This document shows positions 1 through 8,304 of a stretch of DNA of 26,973 bases, piece by piece; position 1 is the stretch's first letter, and each line of letters begins with the position of its first letter. Below the pieces are notes generated by a model. That model saw only the letters and a list, made by a program, of their open reading frames with translations. It did not search any database and had not been told where the DNA came from. The position numbers and the translations under genes were made by a program. Source of the stretch: Solirubrobacteraceae bacterium (lineage in GTDB: Bacteria; Actinomycetota; Thermoleophilia; Solirubrobacterales; Solirubrobacteraceae); NCBI GenBank assembly GCA_017882405.1, contig JADGPO010000063.1:1-26973 (forward strand). Reading direction: 5' to 3'.

Positions 1-371
1 ACCAGCGCCTCCAGCAGGTTGGGATCGATTCCGGTACCGGCGGTGGCCTGGTCGATCGCGTTGCGGAACGTCACCACCCGGGCCGCCGTGGCGGCGGCGC
101 CGCCTGGGCTCTTGGTAAACAGGACGTGGGCCTCGCCGGCGGTCGCGCGCGCGGCGAACTCGGCCTCCCGCGAGGCCACATAGGCGAATGGATTGTGGCC
201 CGAGGCGCCGCGGGCCACGCCGGCGGCGGGCGGCTGGGGGATGCCGCCGCCGTTCAGCGCCGATAGCAGCAGCACGACGATCAGCACCAGTCCGGCGAGT
301 GCGAGCGCCAGCCGCGCGCGACGCTGGGTGAGCGCCGAACGCGTCGGCCGACGCGCCGCGCGGGGGCTCAT
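1..371 (-). CDS. Lytic transglycosylase-like secreted protein, 5' part only
   Basis: The reading frame opens at an ATG at 371 and runs off the left edge of the window (123 codons visible). Residues 1-18 are Arg-rich and are followed by one hydrophobic segment (about 20-37, LALALAGLVLIVVLLLSAL), so this looks like a signal anchor with the rest outside the membrane. After a Gly/Pro/Ala linker, residues around 80-122 include TKSPGGAAATAARVV and end in GIDPNLLEALV. This resembles the entry to an SLT-type transglycosylase domain, where LLEALV is normally followed by the FLESAGR catalytic-Glu motif; that part lies outside the window. The start overlaps the stop of the upstream membrane-protein gene (ATGA), so the two are translationally coupled. 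The family call is inference from the short N-terminal motif; the coding call itself is strong. Confidence 0.6.
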   Translation of the reverse strand, partial: MSPRAARRPTRSALTQRRARLALALAGLVLIVVLLLSALNGGGIPQPPAAGVARGASGHNPFAYVASREAEFAARATAGEAHVLFTKSPGGAAATAARVVTFRNAIDQATAGTGIDPNLLEAL

Positions 372-1873
372 GTCGTCTTGTAGCTGAGTCCGCGGCAGGC
401 GGCCGCCCGCGCGGGCGCCGGGTTGGCCGGGATGACCCGCCATCCGTAGGAGTGCGGGTAGAGGTTCACGATCGGATGCGGGCTCTCGCGCTCGTGCTTG
501 CGGCTGAAGTACAGCCAGCCGGTGTTGGTGCCCATGTCCCAGGCGAGGATGCTCTGGTAGCCGATCCCGATGTCCGGATGCCCACAGGCGCGGATCTTGG
601 CGGCGCCCAGGTGCCGGACGACCTGCGCCAGCAGCAGGATCTCGTGCGTGCGGGAGCGCTGTCCGTGCAGGTCTTTGCGTTCCGCGAGGTACCGCTGGTG
701 GATGCTCGGCACGGCCGCCACCGCGAACACGGCGAGCACGAGCGCCGCCGCCAGTCCCGCGGCGGTCGGCGAGCTCAGCCATGACCAGCGCCGTCCCGCC
801 TCAGGCAGGCGGTCGCGCGCTGCGCGCAGCACGGCGGGCGCGTCCAGGATCACCCGGCCCGCGAACACGCCCGCCAGGACGCAGACGCCGCCGGCTGCTT
901 CGAAGAGATAACGCGGCACGGCCGGCCAGCCGTGCAGCGCGAACGCCATCTCCACCACCACCCACAGCAGGACGCCGCCCGCCAGCAGCAGCACGGCGCG
1001 ATCGCGCCGCAGCGCCGCCAGGCCGACGGCCAACAGCGCGGCCAGCTTGACCGAGGCGGCGTCGAGTCCCATGAAGCGTCCCCACGTGCCGGTGATCTTG
1101 TTGCCGTGCAGCATCCGGGGACTGTTTTGGGCCAGTGAGCCGGCCGAGAACGCGCTCTTGGAGGTGACCGCCGGGATCCCGAACCACAGCACTCCTAGCA
1201 GCACCACGCCGCCCACGATCTGGCGGCGCATCTCCGGCTGATAGCGCCACGCCCACAGGAGGTAGAGCCCGATCGGAGCCCACGCCTCCGGGCGGCCCAG
1301 GGCGGCCAGCCACCACAGCCAGAACGCCCAGCGGTAGCGGCGGCACAGGATGCAGTCCACGGCCGCCAGGCACAGCGTGACGATCATCGTGTCCGATTCG
1401 GCGCTCAGCACGTTGTGCGTAAACGTGTCGATCGCCAGGAGCGCCGCCCCGGCGACCAGGCCGGCCACATAGGCGGCGTAGCGCCGTTGCGGAGGGGCAT
1501 TGACGAGCGCGAAGGCCACGCGCCAGGCGAACACCACGCCGGCAAGCGAGATCGCGACCGCGGTGACCATCCACAGAGTGAGGGCCTGCTTGCCGGCCAG
1601 CGCGAAGGGCACCGTGAACAGGAACGGCAACGGCTTCCACGAGGGAGCGCCGTTGGTGTCCAGCGCCCCGTGCAGGGTCAGGTGGCCCCACACCAGCCAG
1701 CCGTAGGGGTCATAGCCGGGGCGGACGCGCGCCCAGTGGACGACCAGCAGGGCCAGCACCAGCATCGCAACTGTGCCGATGAGCCAGCGCCAGCGGTAGG
1801 CGAACGCCGACAGCGACGCGGCACTCAAGCCACGCGTCAGCGCCGTGGGTGCTGGAGCAGTGGGCATCGACAT
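368..1873 (-). CDS. Polytopic membrane protein, GT-C glycosyltransferase-like
   Basis: A 501-residue integral membrane protein with about nine or ten hydrophobic segments from residue 29 (LIGTVAMLVLALLVVHWA) to about residue 400 (LAAALVLAVFAVAAVPSI), then a soluble C-terminal region of about 100 residues. The first outer loop carries GYDPYGWLVWGHL, with an acidic residue shortly after TM1 as in GT-C lipid-phosphosugar-dependent transferases. A later stretch, LWWLAALGRPEAWAP, is also typical of GT39-like proteins. That supports a glycosyltransferase using a polyprenyl-phosphate sugar on the outer membrane face, but I cannot name donor or acceptor. The divergent epimerase and nearby GT2 and GtrA genes fit a surface-glycan role. 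ATG 1873 is used; a second ATG lies two codons later (1867). The gene ends in an ATGA overlap with the transglycosylase-like gene. Confidence 0.7.
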   Translation of the reverse strand: MSMPTAPAPTALTRGLSAASLSAFAYRWRWLIGTVAMLVLALLVVHWARVRPGYDPYGWLVWGHLTLHGALDTNGAPSWKPLPFLFTVPFALAGKQALTLWMVTAVAISLAGVVFAWRVAFALVNAPPQRRYAAYVAGLVAGAALLAIDTFTHNVLSAESDTMIVTLCLAAVDCILCRRYRWAFWLWWLAALGRPEAWAPIGLYLLWAWRYQPEMRRQIVGGVVLLGVLWFGIPAVTSKSAFSAGSLAQNSPRMLHGNKITGTWGRFMGLDAASVKLAALLAVGLAALRRDRAVLLLAGGVLLWVVVEMAFALHGWPAVPRYLFEAAGGVCVLAGVFAGRVILDAPAVLRAARDRLPEAGRRWSWLSSPTAAGLAAALVLAVFAVAAVPSIHQRYLAERKDLHGQRSRTHEILLLAQVVRHLGAAKIRACGHPDIGIGYQSILAWDMGTNTGWLYFSRKHERESPHPIVNLYPHSYGWRVIPANPAPARAAACRGLSYKTT

Positions 1874-1885
1874 CGGCGCGGTCAG

Positions 1886-1891
1886 AAAGTA
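1886..1891 (-). promoter_or_regulatory. Putative -10 box for the GT-C-like gene
   Basis: On the minus strand TACTTT (TANNNT pattern) ends 12 nt before the ATG at 1873, predicting a 5' leader of only a few bases. I see no clear -35. Confidence 0.4.
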
Positions 1892-1946
1892 GCAGTCGCT
1901 TGCCGGGATTCACCTTAACGAGCGGCTGTCAGGCGGCGGGGTCGGC

Positions 1947-1952
1947 TACCCT
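1947..1952 (+). promoter_or_regulatory. Putative -10 box for the epimerase gene
   Basis: TACCCT ends 13 nt before the ATG at 1966. The preceding GTCGGC also precedes the -10 box at 14362. There is no Shine-Dalgarno sequence between it and the start codon, consistent with a near-leaderless mRNA. Confidence 0.45.
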
Positions 1953-1965
1953 CGCCCATTCGAAC

Positions 1966-2910
1966 ATGAGCACCTCAGATCTCAACGGCCGCCGCGTCCT
2001 GGTCACGGGCGGCTCGGGCTTCATCGGTCGCCACGTCGTCTCCCGGCTGACCTCCGACGGCGCGCAGGTGTGCGTCGTCGACCTACAGCCGCATGCCGAT
2101 CCGTCGGTGGACATCGTGATCGGCGATATCGCCGACCCGGAGGTGCTGGCGCGCGCGCTGCGGGGCGGCTTCGATTCGATCGTGCACCTGGCCGCCGTCA
2201 CCTCGGTGCTGCGCTCCGTCCAGGAGCCCGAGCTGACCTTCGCCACCAACGTCGTCGGCACCAACGCCCTGCTGGCGGCCGGCCGAGAGGCGGGCGTCAC
2301 CTCGCTGGCGTTCGCCTCCACCAACGCCGTCACCGGCCTGATGAAGGCGCCGAAGATCTCCGAGGCGGCGACGCTCGAGCCGCTCACGCCCTACGGCTCG
2401 ACCAAGGCCGCCGGCGAGATGCTGATGTCGGCCTACACCGCCTCCTACGGGATGCGCTGTGCGTGCATCCGCCTGACCAACGTCTACGGTCCGGGCATGC
2501 AGGCCAAGGACTCGATCATCGCTCGGCTGATGCGCTGCATTCGCCTGGGGACGACGTTCGAGATCTACGGCGACGGCACCCAGGTGCGCGACTACGTGCA
2601 CGCCTTCGACGTGGTGGCGGCGATGAAGCTCGGACTCACCTCTGAGCAATGGCAGGGACCGATGGTCATCGGGGCGGGCTCCTCGCTGTCGGTGCTGGAG
2701 GTGATCGACGCCGTGCGCCGGGTCTCGGGCGCCGAGATCGACGTCCGCCACGGTCCCGCCAAGCCGGGGGAGATGCCGGCCGTGATCGTCGACACCAGCC
2801 ACGCGCAGGCCGCCGGCTGGACGCCGCAGTACCCGTCGCTCGACGACGGCCTCGTTGGTGTCTGGGAGGAATGGTCGACCGCCGAAGTGCAGGCCGTCGC
2901 AGCCGGATGA
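1966..2910 (+). CDS. NAD-dependent sugar epimerase/dehydratase (extended SDR)
   Basis: A 314-residue extended short-chain dehydrogenase of the nucleotide-sugar epimerase/dehydratase type. The Rossmann motif TGGSGFIG is at residues 14-21, DIADPEVL supplies the acidic loop, FASTNAV the catalytic Ser/Thr strand, and PYGSTK the active-site Tyr143 and Lys147. RLTNVYGPGM and GDGTQVRDYVHAFDVV are typical of UDP-glucose 4-epimerase-like proteins. It probably interconverts a nucleotide-linked sugar in the cytoplasm for surface glycan synthesis, but substrate cannot be read from sequence. I choose ATG 1966 because the protein then begins MSTSDLNGRRVLVTGG; an upstream in-frame start at 1849 would run through the promoter. 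The stop overlaps ATG 2907 of a tiny ORF that bridges to the glycosyltransferase gene. Confidence 0.88.
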   Translation: MSTSDLNGRRVLVTGGSGFIGRHVVSRLTSDGAQVCVVDLQPHADPSVDIVIGDIADPEVLARALRGGFDSIVHLAAVTSVLRSVQEPELTFATNVVGTNALLAAGREAGVTSLAFASTNAVTGLMKAPKISEAATLEPLTPYGSTKAAGEMLMSAYTASYGMRCACIRLTNVYGPGMQAKDSIIARLMRCIRLGTTFEIYGDGTQVRDYVHAFDVVAAMKLGLTSEQWQGPMVIGAGSSLSVLEVIDAVRRVSGAEIDVRHGPAKPGEMPAVIVDTSHAQAAGWTPQYPSLDDGLVGVWEEWSTAEVQAVAAG

Positions 2911-2966
2911 CTCACGCCGCCGACATACAGGCGAGCCCGGATGGCGAGCGGAGGCGATCAGCGTGA
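2907..2966 (+). CDS. 19-codon bridging ORF between epimerase and GT2
   Basis: The ATG at 2907 overlaps the epimerase stop (ATGA), and its TGA at 2964-2966 overlaps the GTG start of the glycosyltransferase (GTGA). The peptide would be MTHAADIQASPDGERRRSA. Its codons contain the strong GGAGG that serves the downstream GTG. It could be a coupling or leader ORF carrying ribosomes across the 52-nt gap, or a coincidence of an open frame. I do not recognise the peptide. Confidence 0.3.
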   Translation: MTHAADIQASPDGERRRSA

Positions 2967-3784
2967 GCACGCCGCAGACGCTCGTCTCGCCCGACGAGTA
3001 CGACCGGCTCCAGCCCGCCGAGCGAAGCGCCGCCGAGGCCTTCCTGGAGGCTCATCCGCCCGGGCTGGGTGCGCCTCTGGCGGTGGTGATCCCCGCCTAC
3101 AACGAGGAGCCCACGGTGGCTGACGTGATCGCCGAGATCCCCGGCGAGACGGCTGGGCTGAGCGCCGAGGTGATCGTGGTCGTCGACGGCGCCAAGGACG
3201 CAACCGCCGCGCGTGCAACCGAAGCGGGCGCGCTCGTGTGCGACGTGCCCGTCAACCGCGGCCAGGGAGCCGCGCTGCGCCTCGGCTACTGGCTGGCCCG
3301 GGCGCGCGGCGCCCAGGTGATCGTCACGATCGACGCCGACGGCCAGTACCAGGCCGAGGAGATCGGCCGGGTGGTGGAGCCGATCCTCGCGGGGCGTGCC
3401 GACTTCGTCTCGGGCTCACGGCGCCTGGGCACCGAGCTGACCACCGACGCCACCCGGCATGCCGGCGTGATCCTGTTCGGCGCGCTGATCTCAGTGCTGG
3501 TCCGCCACCGGATCACCGACCCCGCCTGTGGGCTGCGGGCGATGCGCTCGGAGCTGACGGCCGCGGTGGTGCTGGAGCAGCCCCAGTACCAGGCCTCGGA
3601 GCTGATGATCTCGGCCGCGCTGCACGGCTTCCGTCTGGCCGAGGTGCCGACGACGATGCGCGACCGCGGCGACCACGCCACGACCACCAAGAAGGGCGGG
3701 AACTTCGGCTACGGCGTGCGGTTCGCCCGGGCCGCGGTCCACACCTGGTGGCGTGACCGCACCGCCGCGCGCAGGCGCGACTGA
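2963..3784 (+). CDS. Family 2 glycosyltransferase (DPM1/polyprenyl-phosphate type)
   Basis: A 273-residue GT-A fold glycosyltransferase. AVVIPAYNEEPTV is at about 40-52, IVVVDGAKDATA is the nucleotide-binding strand (the usual DDGS reads VDGAK here), and DADGQ at 124-128 is the metal-binding DxD. DPACGLRAMR and a conserved MRDRGDHATT follow. There is no C-terminal membrane anchor, so it is probably a cytoplasmic enzyme transferring a sugar from a nucleotide donor to polyprenyl phosphate or a glycan intermediate. GTG 2963 is chosen because GGAGG (2950-2954) lies 8 nt upstream; earlier in-frame codons would encode an unrelated extension. The convergent GtrA gene, a family that often works with this GT2 type, overlaps its last 76 bp. 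Confidence 0.85.
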   Translation: MSTPQTLVSPDEYDRLQPAERSAAEAFLEAHPPGLGAPLAVVIPAYNEEPTVADVIAEIPGETAGLSAEVIVVVDGAKDATAARATEAGALVCDVPVNRGQGAALRLGYWLARARGAQVIVTIDADGQYQAEEIGRVVEPILAGRADFVSGSRRLGTELTTDATRHAGVILFGALISVLVRHRITDPACGLRAMRSELTAAVVLEQPQYQASELMISAALHGFRLAEVPTTMRDRGDHATTTKKGGNFGYGVRFARAAVHTWWRDRTAARRRD

Positions 3785-4260
3785 CCCGAGAAGACCCACT
3801 TCTCGTAGATCAGGAACTTGGCCACGAACAGGACCGCCTGCACGAACACATAAGCGCCCGTCACCAGGATCACCCGGATCCCGTGATGCGGCGTGACGTG
3901 GACCTTGACCCAGCTCTGCATCGCGCCGGTGCCGAGTGACGAGGCGACGAGCACCACCCCGGAGATCGCGATATAGGCGACGATCTCACGCAGGAAGGCC
4001 ACCTCGCCCTTGATCTTCCACGCCCAGCGCCGGTTCAGCACCCAGTTGGGGATCGCGCCGGCGACGAACGCGCCGATCGAGCAGATCGTGGTGTGCTTGC
4101 CGCCGAGGATTACGTACATGAGCGCGAACACCACGACGCTCGTCGTCAGCGCGATCACGGAGCCGATGGCGTACTTCGTCACCTTGGCCGCGAACGCCGA
4201 CTGCGAGAACCTTCGGACAAGCGCGTGCTCGCGCGCGCGGATGTAAAGATCCGAGGACAC
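3709..4260 (-). CDS. GtrA family membrane protein
   Basis: A 183-residue protein with four hydrophobic segments: about 30-50 (YAIGSVIALTTSVVVFALMY), 58-75, 90-108 and 126-146. The pattern KYAIGS in TM1, PNWVLNRRWAWK after TM2 and KFLIYEKWVF at the end of TM4 is characteristic of the GtrA family, proposed to flip polyprenyl-phosphate-linked sugars or assist cell-wall glycan export. The family normally ends just after the YEKWVF motif. Here about 25 more residues (ending ARANRTP) are encoded antisense to the GT2 gene, suggesting a lost ancestral stop. The GTG start at 4260 is supported by a TAGAGT box 8 nt upstream. It is divergent from the DNA methyltransferase and convergent with its likely functional partner GT2. 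Confidence 0.85.
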   Translation of the reverse strand: MSSDLYIRAREHALVRRFSQSAFAAKVTKYAIGSVIALTTSVVVFALMYVILGGKHTTICSIGAFVAGAIPNWVLNRRWAWKIKGEVAFLREIVAYIAISGVVLVASSLGTGAMQSWVKVHVTPHHGIRVILVTGAYVFVQAVLFVAKFLIYEKWVFSGQSRLRAAVRSRHQVWTAARANRTP

Positions 4261-4268
4261 CAGCGCAG

Positions 4269-4274
4269 ACTCTA
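4269..4274 (-). promoter_or_regulatory. Putative leaderless -10 box for the GtrA gene
   Basis: Minus-strand TAGAGT ends 8 nt before the GTG at 4260; there is no Shine-Dalgarno sequence. It faces the divergent box at 4304. Confidence 0.5.
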
Positions 4275-4303
4275 GCGGCTGTCCGCGCGACCGCGGCGCG
4301 CGC

Positions 4304-4309
4304 TAGCTT
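4304..4309 (+). promoter_or_regulatory. Putative leaderless -10 box for the DNA methyltransferase
   Basis: TAGCTT ends 10 nt before the GTG at 4320. An alternative TTG start at 4308 would overlap this hexamer, which argues for the GTG. Confidence 0.45.
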
Positions 4310-4319
4310 GGGCGGTCCG

Positions 4320-5207
4320 GTGCGCTGGCTCTCCGCCGATCAACCGCTCTCGCTCGACGACGATCTCGTGATCGCCGGAGACAACGCCTCGGTGCTGGAG
4401 CATCTTCCCGCCGAGACGTTCGACGTGATCTACGTCGATCCTCCGTTCAACACCGGCCGCTCCCGGTCGCGCTCGACGCTTCAGACGGTCGCCGATCCCA
4501 GCGCCGGACGGGTCGGATTCGGCGGGCGGCGCTACCGCTCGCAGCTGCTGCAGCGGCTCAGCTACGACGACCAGTTCGCGGATTACCTGGGCTTCCTGGA
4601 GCCCCGTCTGGCCCGCGCCCGCAAGCTCCTGGCGCCTCACGGGACGCTGTACTTCCACATCGACTACCGCGAGGCGCACTACTGCAAGCTGCTGCTCGAC
4701 GAGCTGTTCGGCCGCGACGCGTTCCTCAACGAGATCATCTGGGCCTATGACTACGGCGCCAAGACGCGCCGGCGCTGGCCGGCCAAGCACGACACGATCC
4801 TCGCCTACGTGCGCACCCCGGGCGCCCACCACTTCGACGGCGACGCCGTCGACCGCGAGCCGTACATGGCGCCGGGCCTGGTGAGCGCCGAGCAGGCGGC
4901 CCGTGGCAAGCGCCCCACCGACGTCTGGTTTCACACGATCGTCCCCACCAACGGGGCCGAGAAGACCGGCTACCCGACCCAGAAGCCGCTCGGGGTGTTG
5001 CGCCGGCTGGTGGCCGCCTCGTCGCGCCCCGGGGGCTGGTGCCTGGATCCGTTCGCCGGCTCCGGGACGCTGGGCGCCGTGTGCCAGGAGCTGGGCAGGC
5101 GCTTCGTGCTGGTCGACTGCAGCCCGGTGGCGCTCGAGGTCATGCGCCGGCGTCTGGACGATCCTGATCCTGGTCAGCTGGAGGCCGCACCAGTGGCACG
5201 AACCTGA
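4320..5207 (+). CDS. Orphan site-specific DNA methyltransferase, beta class
   Basis: About 295 residues. Motif IV DPPFNTG is at about 40-46 and precedes motif I DPFAGSGT at about 243-250, the order of beta-class amino-methyltransferases; DPPF favours N6-adenine over N4-cytosine. TGYPTQKPLGVLRRLV just before motif I is the usual family lead-in, and EVMRRRL ends the fold. It would methylate a specific DNA site using S-adenosylmethionine. No restriction endonuclease, specificity subunit or mobile-element gene is nearby, so a regulatory or epigenetic role is more likely than host defence. The start is uncertain between TTG 4308 and GTG 4320; I prefer GTG because of the -10 position. Its 3' end overlaps the convergent pcm gene by 68 bp. 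Confidence 0.85.
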   Translation: MRWLSADQPLSLDDDLVIAGDNASVLEHLPAETFDVIYVDPPFNTGRSRSRSTLQTVADPSAGRVGFGGRRYRSQLLQRLSYDDQFADYLGFLEPRLARARKLLAPHGTLYFHIDYREAHYCKLLLDELFGRDAFLNEIIWAYDYGAKTRRRWPAKHDTILAYVRTPGAHHFDGDAVDREPYMAPGLVSAEQAARGKRPTDVWFHTIVPTNGAEKTGYPTQKPLGVLRRLVAASSRPGGWCLDPFAGSGTLGAVCQELGRRFVLVDCSPVALEVMRRRLDDPDPGQLEAAPVART

Positions 5208-5790
5208 CGGCCTCCAGCGTCTCCTGCTGGAGGCCGCCGCTCGCGGTGCGGGTGATCCGGGTCAGGTGCTGGTGCTTGTCGCCCACGGGGGCCACCATCC
5301 GCCCCCCGGGCCGCAGCTGCTCGAACAGCGCGTCGGGCAGCGTGCCGAACGCCGCCGCCACGTTGATCGCATCGAACAGACCGCGCTCCGGGACCCCTCG
5401 CCAGCCGTCGGCGACCAGGCACGTCACCCGGTCATAGCCCAGCTCGGCCAGCGTCCGGGCGGCGCCCTGGCTCAGCCGCGCAAGGCGCTCGATCGAGATC
5501 ACCTCGCCCGCCAGCTCGGCGAGCAGGGCCGCGTGATAGCCGGAGCCCGTGCCGACGTCCAGCACCCGGTCGGTCGGCTTCAGCTCCAGCAGCTCCAGCA
5601 TCCGGGCGACGACCAGCGGCTGGGAGATCGTCTGGCCACCGGCGATCGGCAGCGCGACGTTGTCGTAGGCGTGCTTGCGGTGCTCGGCGGGGACGAAGCG
5701 CTCGCGGGGAACCGACGCGATCGCCGCGAGCACTCGCTCGTCGGCCACCACCGGCCGCAGCCGTCGGGCGAGTGCCTGTGACTCGTCCAC
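5140..5790 (-). CDS. pcm: Protein-L-isoaspartate O-methyltransferase
   Basis: A 216-residue class I SAM methyltransferase repairing L-isoaspartyl residues in damaged proteins. PRERFVP and AYDNVALPI are near the N-terminus, then GGQTISQP, the family signature carrying the active-site region. VLDVGTGSGYHAALLA is the SAM-binding motif I, and DAINVAAAFGTLPDALFEQL and RPGGRMVAPVG complete the fold. All conserved blocks are present. The family normally ends near VRFVPLV; here 14 more residues (PPADQDQDRPDAGA) extend antisense into the methyltransferase gene. The GTG start at 5790 has only a weak AGGG upstream and no convincing TANNNT box. It is divergent from the SCO1-like gene. Confidence 0.93.
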   Translation of the reverse strand: MDESQALARRLRPVVADERVLAAIASVPRERFVPAEHRKHAYDNVALPIAGGQTISQPLVVARMLELLELKPTDRVLDVGTGSGYHAALLAELAGEVISIERLARLSQGAARTLAELGYDRVTCLVADGWRGVPERGLFDAINVAAAFGTLPDALFEQLRPGGRMVAPVGDKHQHLTRITRTASGGLQQETLEAVRFVPLVRPPADQDQDRPDAGA

Positions 5791-5843
5791 CTTGCCCTAC
5801 GAGTCTTCCCCGACTGATGACCGTGACACAACCGGGCACCTGC

Positions 5844-5849
5844 CAGAAT
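5844..5849 (+). promoter_or_regulatory. Putative leaderless -10 box for the SCO1-like gene
   Basis: CAGAAT ends 7 nt before the ATG at 5857. It departs from TANNNT only at the first base, and GTGACA (5823-5828) could be a -35 with a 15-nt spacer. Confidence 0.4.
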
Positions 5850-5856
5850 CGGGGCG

Positions 5857-6497
5857 ATGTTGGCGAGCGCCAAACTGCAGCGCATGCTGATGCTCGTTCT
5901 CGTCGCCCTGCTGGCGGCGATCGGCGTGATCCTGGCCTCCGGACGGGGCACGGGGAGCGGCTCCACCGCCACCGCGCAGTCGAAGTTCGACGGGCCGCCG
6001 CTGCCGGCCAACCTGCGCGCCGGGAGCTTCTCGCTGCTCGACCAGCACGGCCGTCGGGTGACGCTGTCGCGCGAGCGCGGCAAGGTGGTGGTGCTGACGT
6101 TCATCCACTCGCTGTGCCATGACACCTGCCCGTTCATGGTCGAGCAGATCAAGGGCGCCCTGAACGACCTGCCTCACGGCGGGCGCGGCGTGCCGACGAT
6201 CGGCGTGAGCGCCGCCCCCAGCGAGGACACGATCGCCAACCGCAACCGCTTCCTGACCAAGCATCAGATGGACGGGCGGATGGCGTTTCTCAACGGGCCG
6301 ATGACGGCGATGCGGCGCATCTGGCACGCCTACGCGATCCAGCCGGTCACCCCCAAGGTCGACCATTCCACGTTCGTGCTGCTGATCGACAAGCGCGGCT
6401 ACGAGCGGGTGGGCTTCGCCGCCGATCAGCTCACTCCCGAGCAGTTGGCCCACGACATCCGCGTCCTGGAGCAGGAGCCGGCCGAAGGGTCCGGACA

Positions 6498-6501
<4 letters not shown>
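5857..6501 (+). CDS. SCO1/SenC family copper-binding protein
   Basis: A 214-residue membrane-anchored thioredoxin-fold protein. An uncleaved anchor or signal lies at about 10-28, then a short Gly/Ser linker and the thioredoxin-like domain. The copper ligands are visible as Cys87 and Cys91 in LCHDTCPFM (CxxxC) and His170 in VDHSTFVLLID, all three required by the family. Such proteins deliver copper or reduce the CuA site of cytochrome c oxidase, or act as extracytoplasmic thiol reductases. No oxidase genes are in the window, so the target cannot be assigned. Conserved LVLIDKRG-like and WHAYAI segments agree with the family. The stop overlaps the convergent gene's stop by 4 bp. Confidence 0.9.
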
Positions 6502-7309
<808 letters not shown>

Positions 7310-7313
<4 letters not shown>

Positions 7314-8008
7314 GGCTGGGGGTCCTCCACCAGGGCCACGATCCGCTCCAGGAAGGTCGCAGCGCGTGCGCCGAACAGGATCCGGTGATCGCAGCTCAGC
7401 GTTAGCGTGAGCACGCTGCCGGGCGCCACCGCGCCGTCGCGCACGACGGGGACCGAGCGGACCGCTCCCGCCGCCACCGCCGCCGCGTGCGGGGCGGTCA
7501 CCAGCGGCGTGTAGCGATGCACGGCCGGATGCTCGCCGAGGTCAGCGAACGTGAACGTCGCCCCGGCCATCTCCGGCGGGGTCAGCTCGCCCCCGATGGC
7601 GCGTGCTCTCAGGCGCGTGAGCTCCTCGTCGAGCTCGGCCAGCGACTTGCCGTCGGCGTCGAGCACGGTCGGCGTGGCCAGCGAGTCCTCGGTGGCGAAG
7701 GTGACACCCACGTTGACGCGCGAATACAGTTCGAAGTGTCCGTCGCGGTAGGCGGCATTGGCCCACGGCGACGCGGCCAGACCACGCGCGCAGGCCTTCA
7801 GCAGGACGGCCGTGAGCGAGCAGCCCGACTGTCGGGCGAGTGCCAGAGCGGCGTTGGCGTCGACCTCGCTGGACAGCTCGAGGTGGGGCACGGTCGCCCG
7901 GATCTCGGCGCTGCGCCGGGCAATGGAGCGCGCGATTCGGTCGGGCTCCACGTAGCTGACCTCGCCCTTGAGGGAGGAGAGCTCGGGCGCTGACGCGGGT
8001 TGAGACAC
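7310..8008 (-). CDS. Stand-alone 2-oxoacid dehydrogenase E2-type acyltransferase domain
   Basis: A 232-residue protein consisting only of the E2 catalytic (CAT/BPD-transferase) domain. There is no N-terminal lipoyl domain and no peripheral-subunit-binding domain. Recognisable blocks are SIARRSAEIRATVPHLELS at the start, VLLKACARGLAASPWANA, RVNVGVTFATEDSLATPTV, GGELTPPEMAGATFTFADLG, and the catalytic SCDHRILFGARAA. His208 of the DHR motif is present; the Asp usual four residues later is Phe212. Chloroplast and cyanobacterial E2s also lack that Asp, so activity is not excluded. It would transfer an acyl group between a lipoyl or similar carrier and CoA, but the carrier must be encoded elsewhere. 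The E3 gene heads the same operon. GTG 8008 start; TAGATT 12 nt upstream could be an internal promoter. Confidence 0.85.
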
Positions 8009-8039
8009 GGTCGCTGCGACAATCTATCTGCTACCGGGA

Positions 8040-8288
8040 TCATTCGCCCGTTTCGTCGGCGCCCTCCCACAGGGCGATGAACTCCTCCGCCTCCAGGCCG
8101 ACCAGGTCCTCGCGCAGCTGCTTGACCAGCTTGGCGGCCTGCTTGGCGGGGACCTCGAAGTACAGCATCAGCTCCCCGTCGTCGATCGAGACCACCTCGA
8201 TCCGGTCCAGGCGTCCCCGGTCGGCCATGAACGCCGGCTCCCGACCACCGCGCGAGACGCTGAGGTGAAAGACGCGGTTGGCTTTCAT
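8040..8288 (-). CDS. Small conserved-looking protein, unknown function
   Basis: An 82-residue soluble protein beginning MKANRVFHLSVSRGG, with alternating beta and helix character (RIEVVSIDDGELMLYFEVP, then AKQAAKLVKQLREDLVGLEA) and an acidic tail ending GADETGE. There is no signal peptide, membrane segment or cysteine. It sits 16 nt after the DsbA-like gene and 31 nt before the E2 gene in the lpdA operon, in good codon usage, so it is very probably real. I do not recognise the family. The basic N-terminus and helix could suit a small RNA- or protein-binding adaptor, but that is a guess. Confidence 0.7.
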   Translation of the reverse strand: MKANRVFHLSVSRGGREPAFMADRGRLDRIEVVSIDDGELMLYFEVPAKQAAKLVKQLREDLVGLEAEEFIALWEGADETGE

Positions 8289-8304
8289 GGCGAGTCGCTG
8301 CGTT

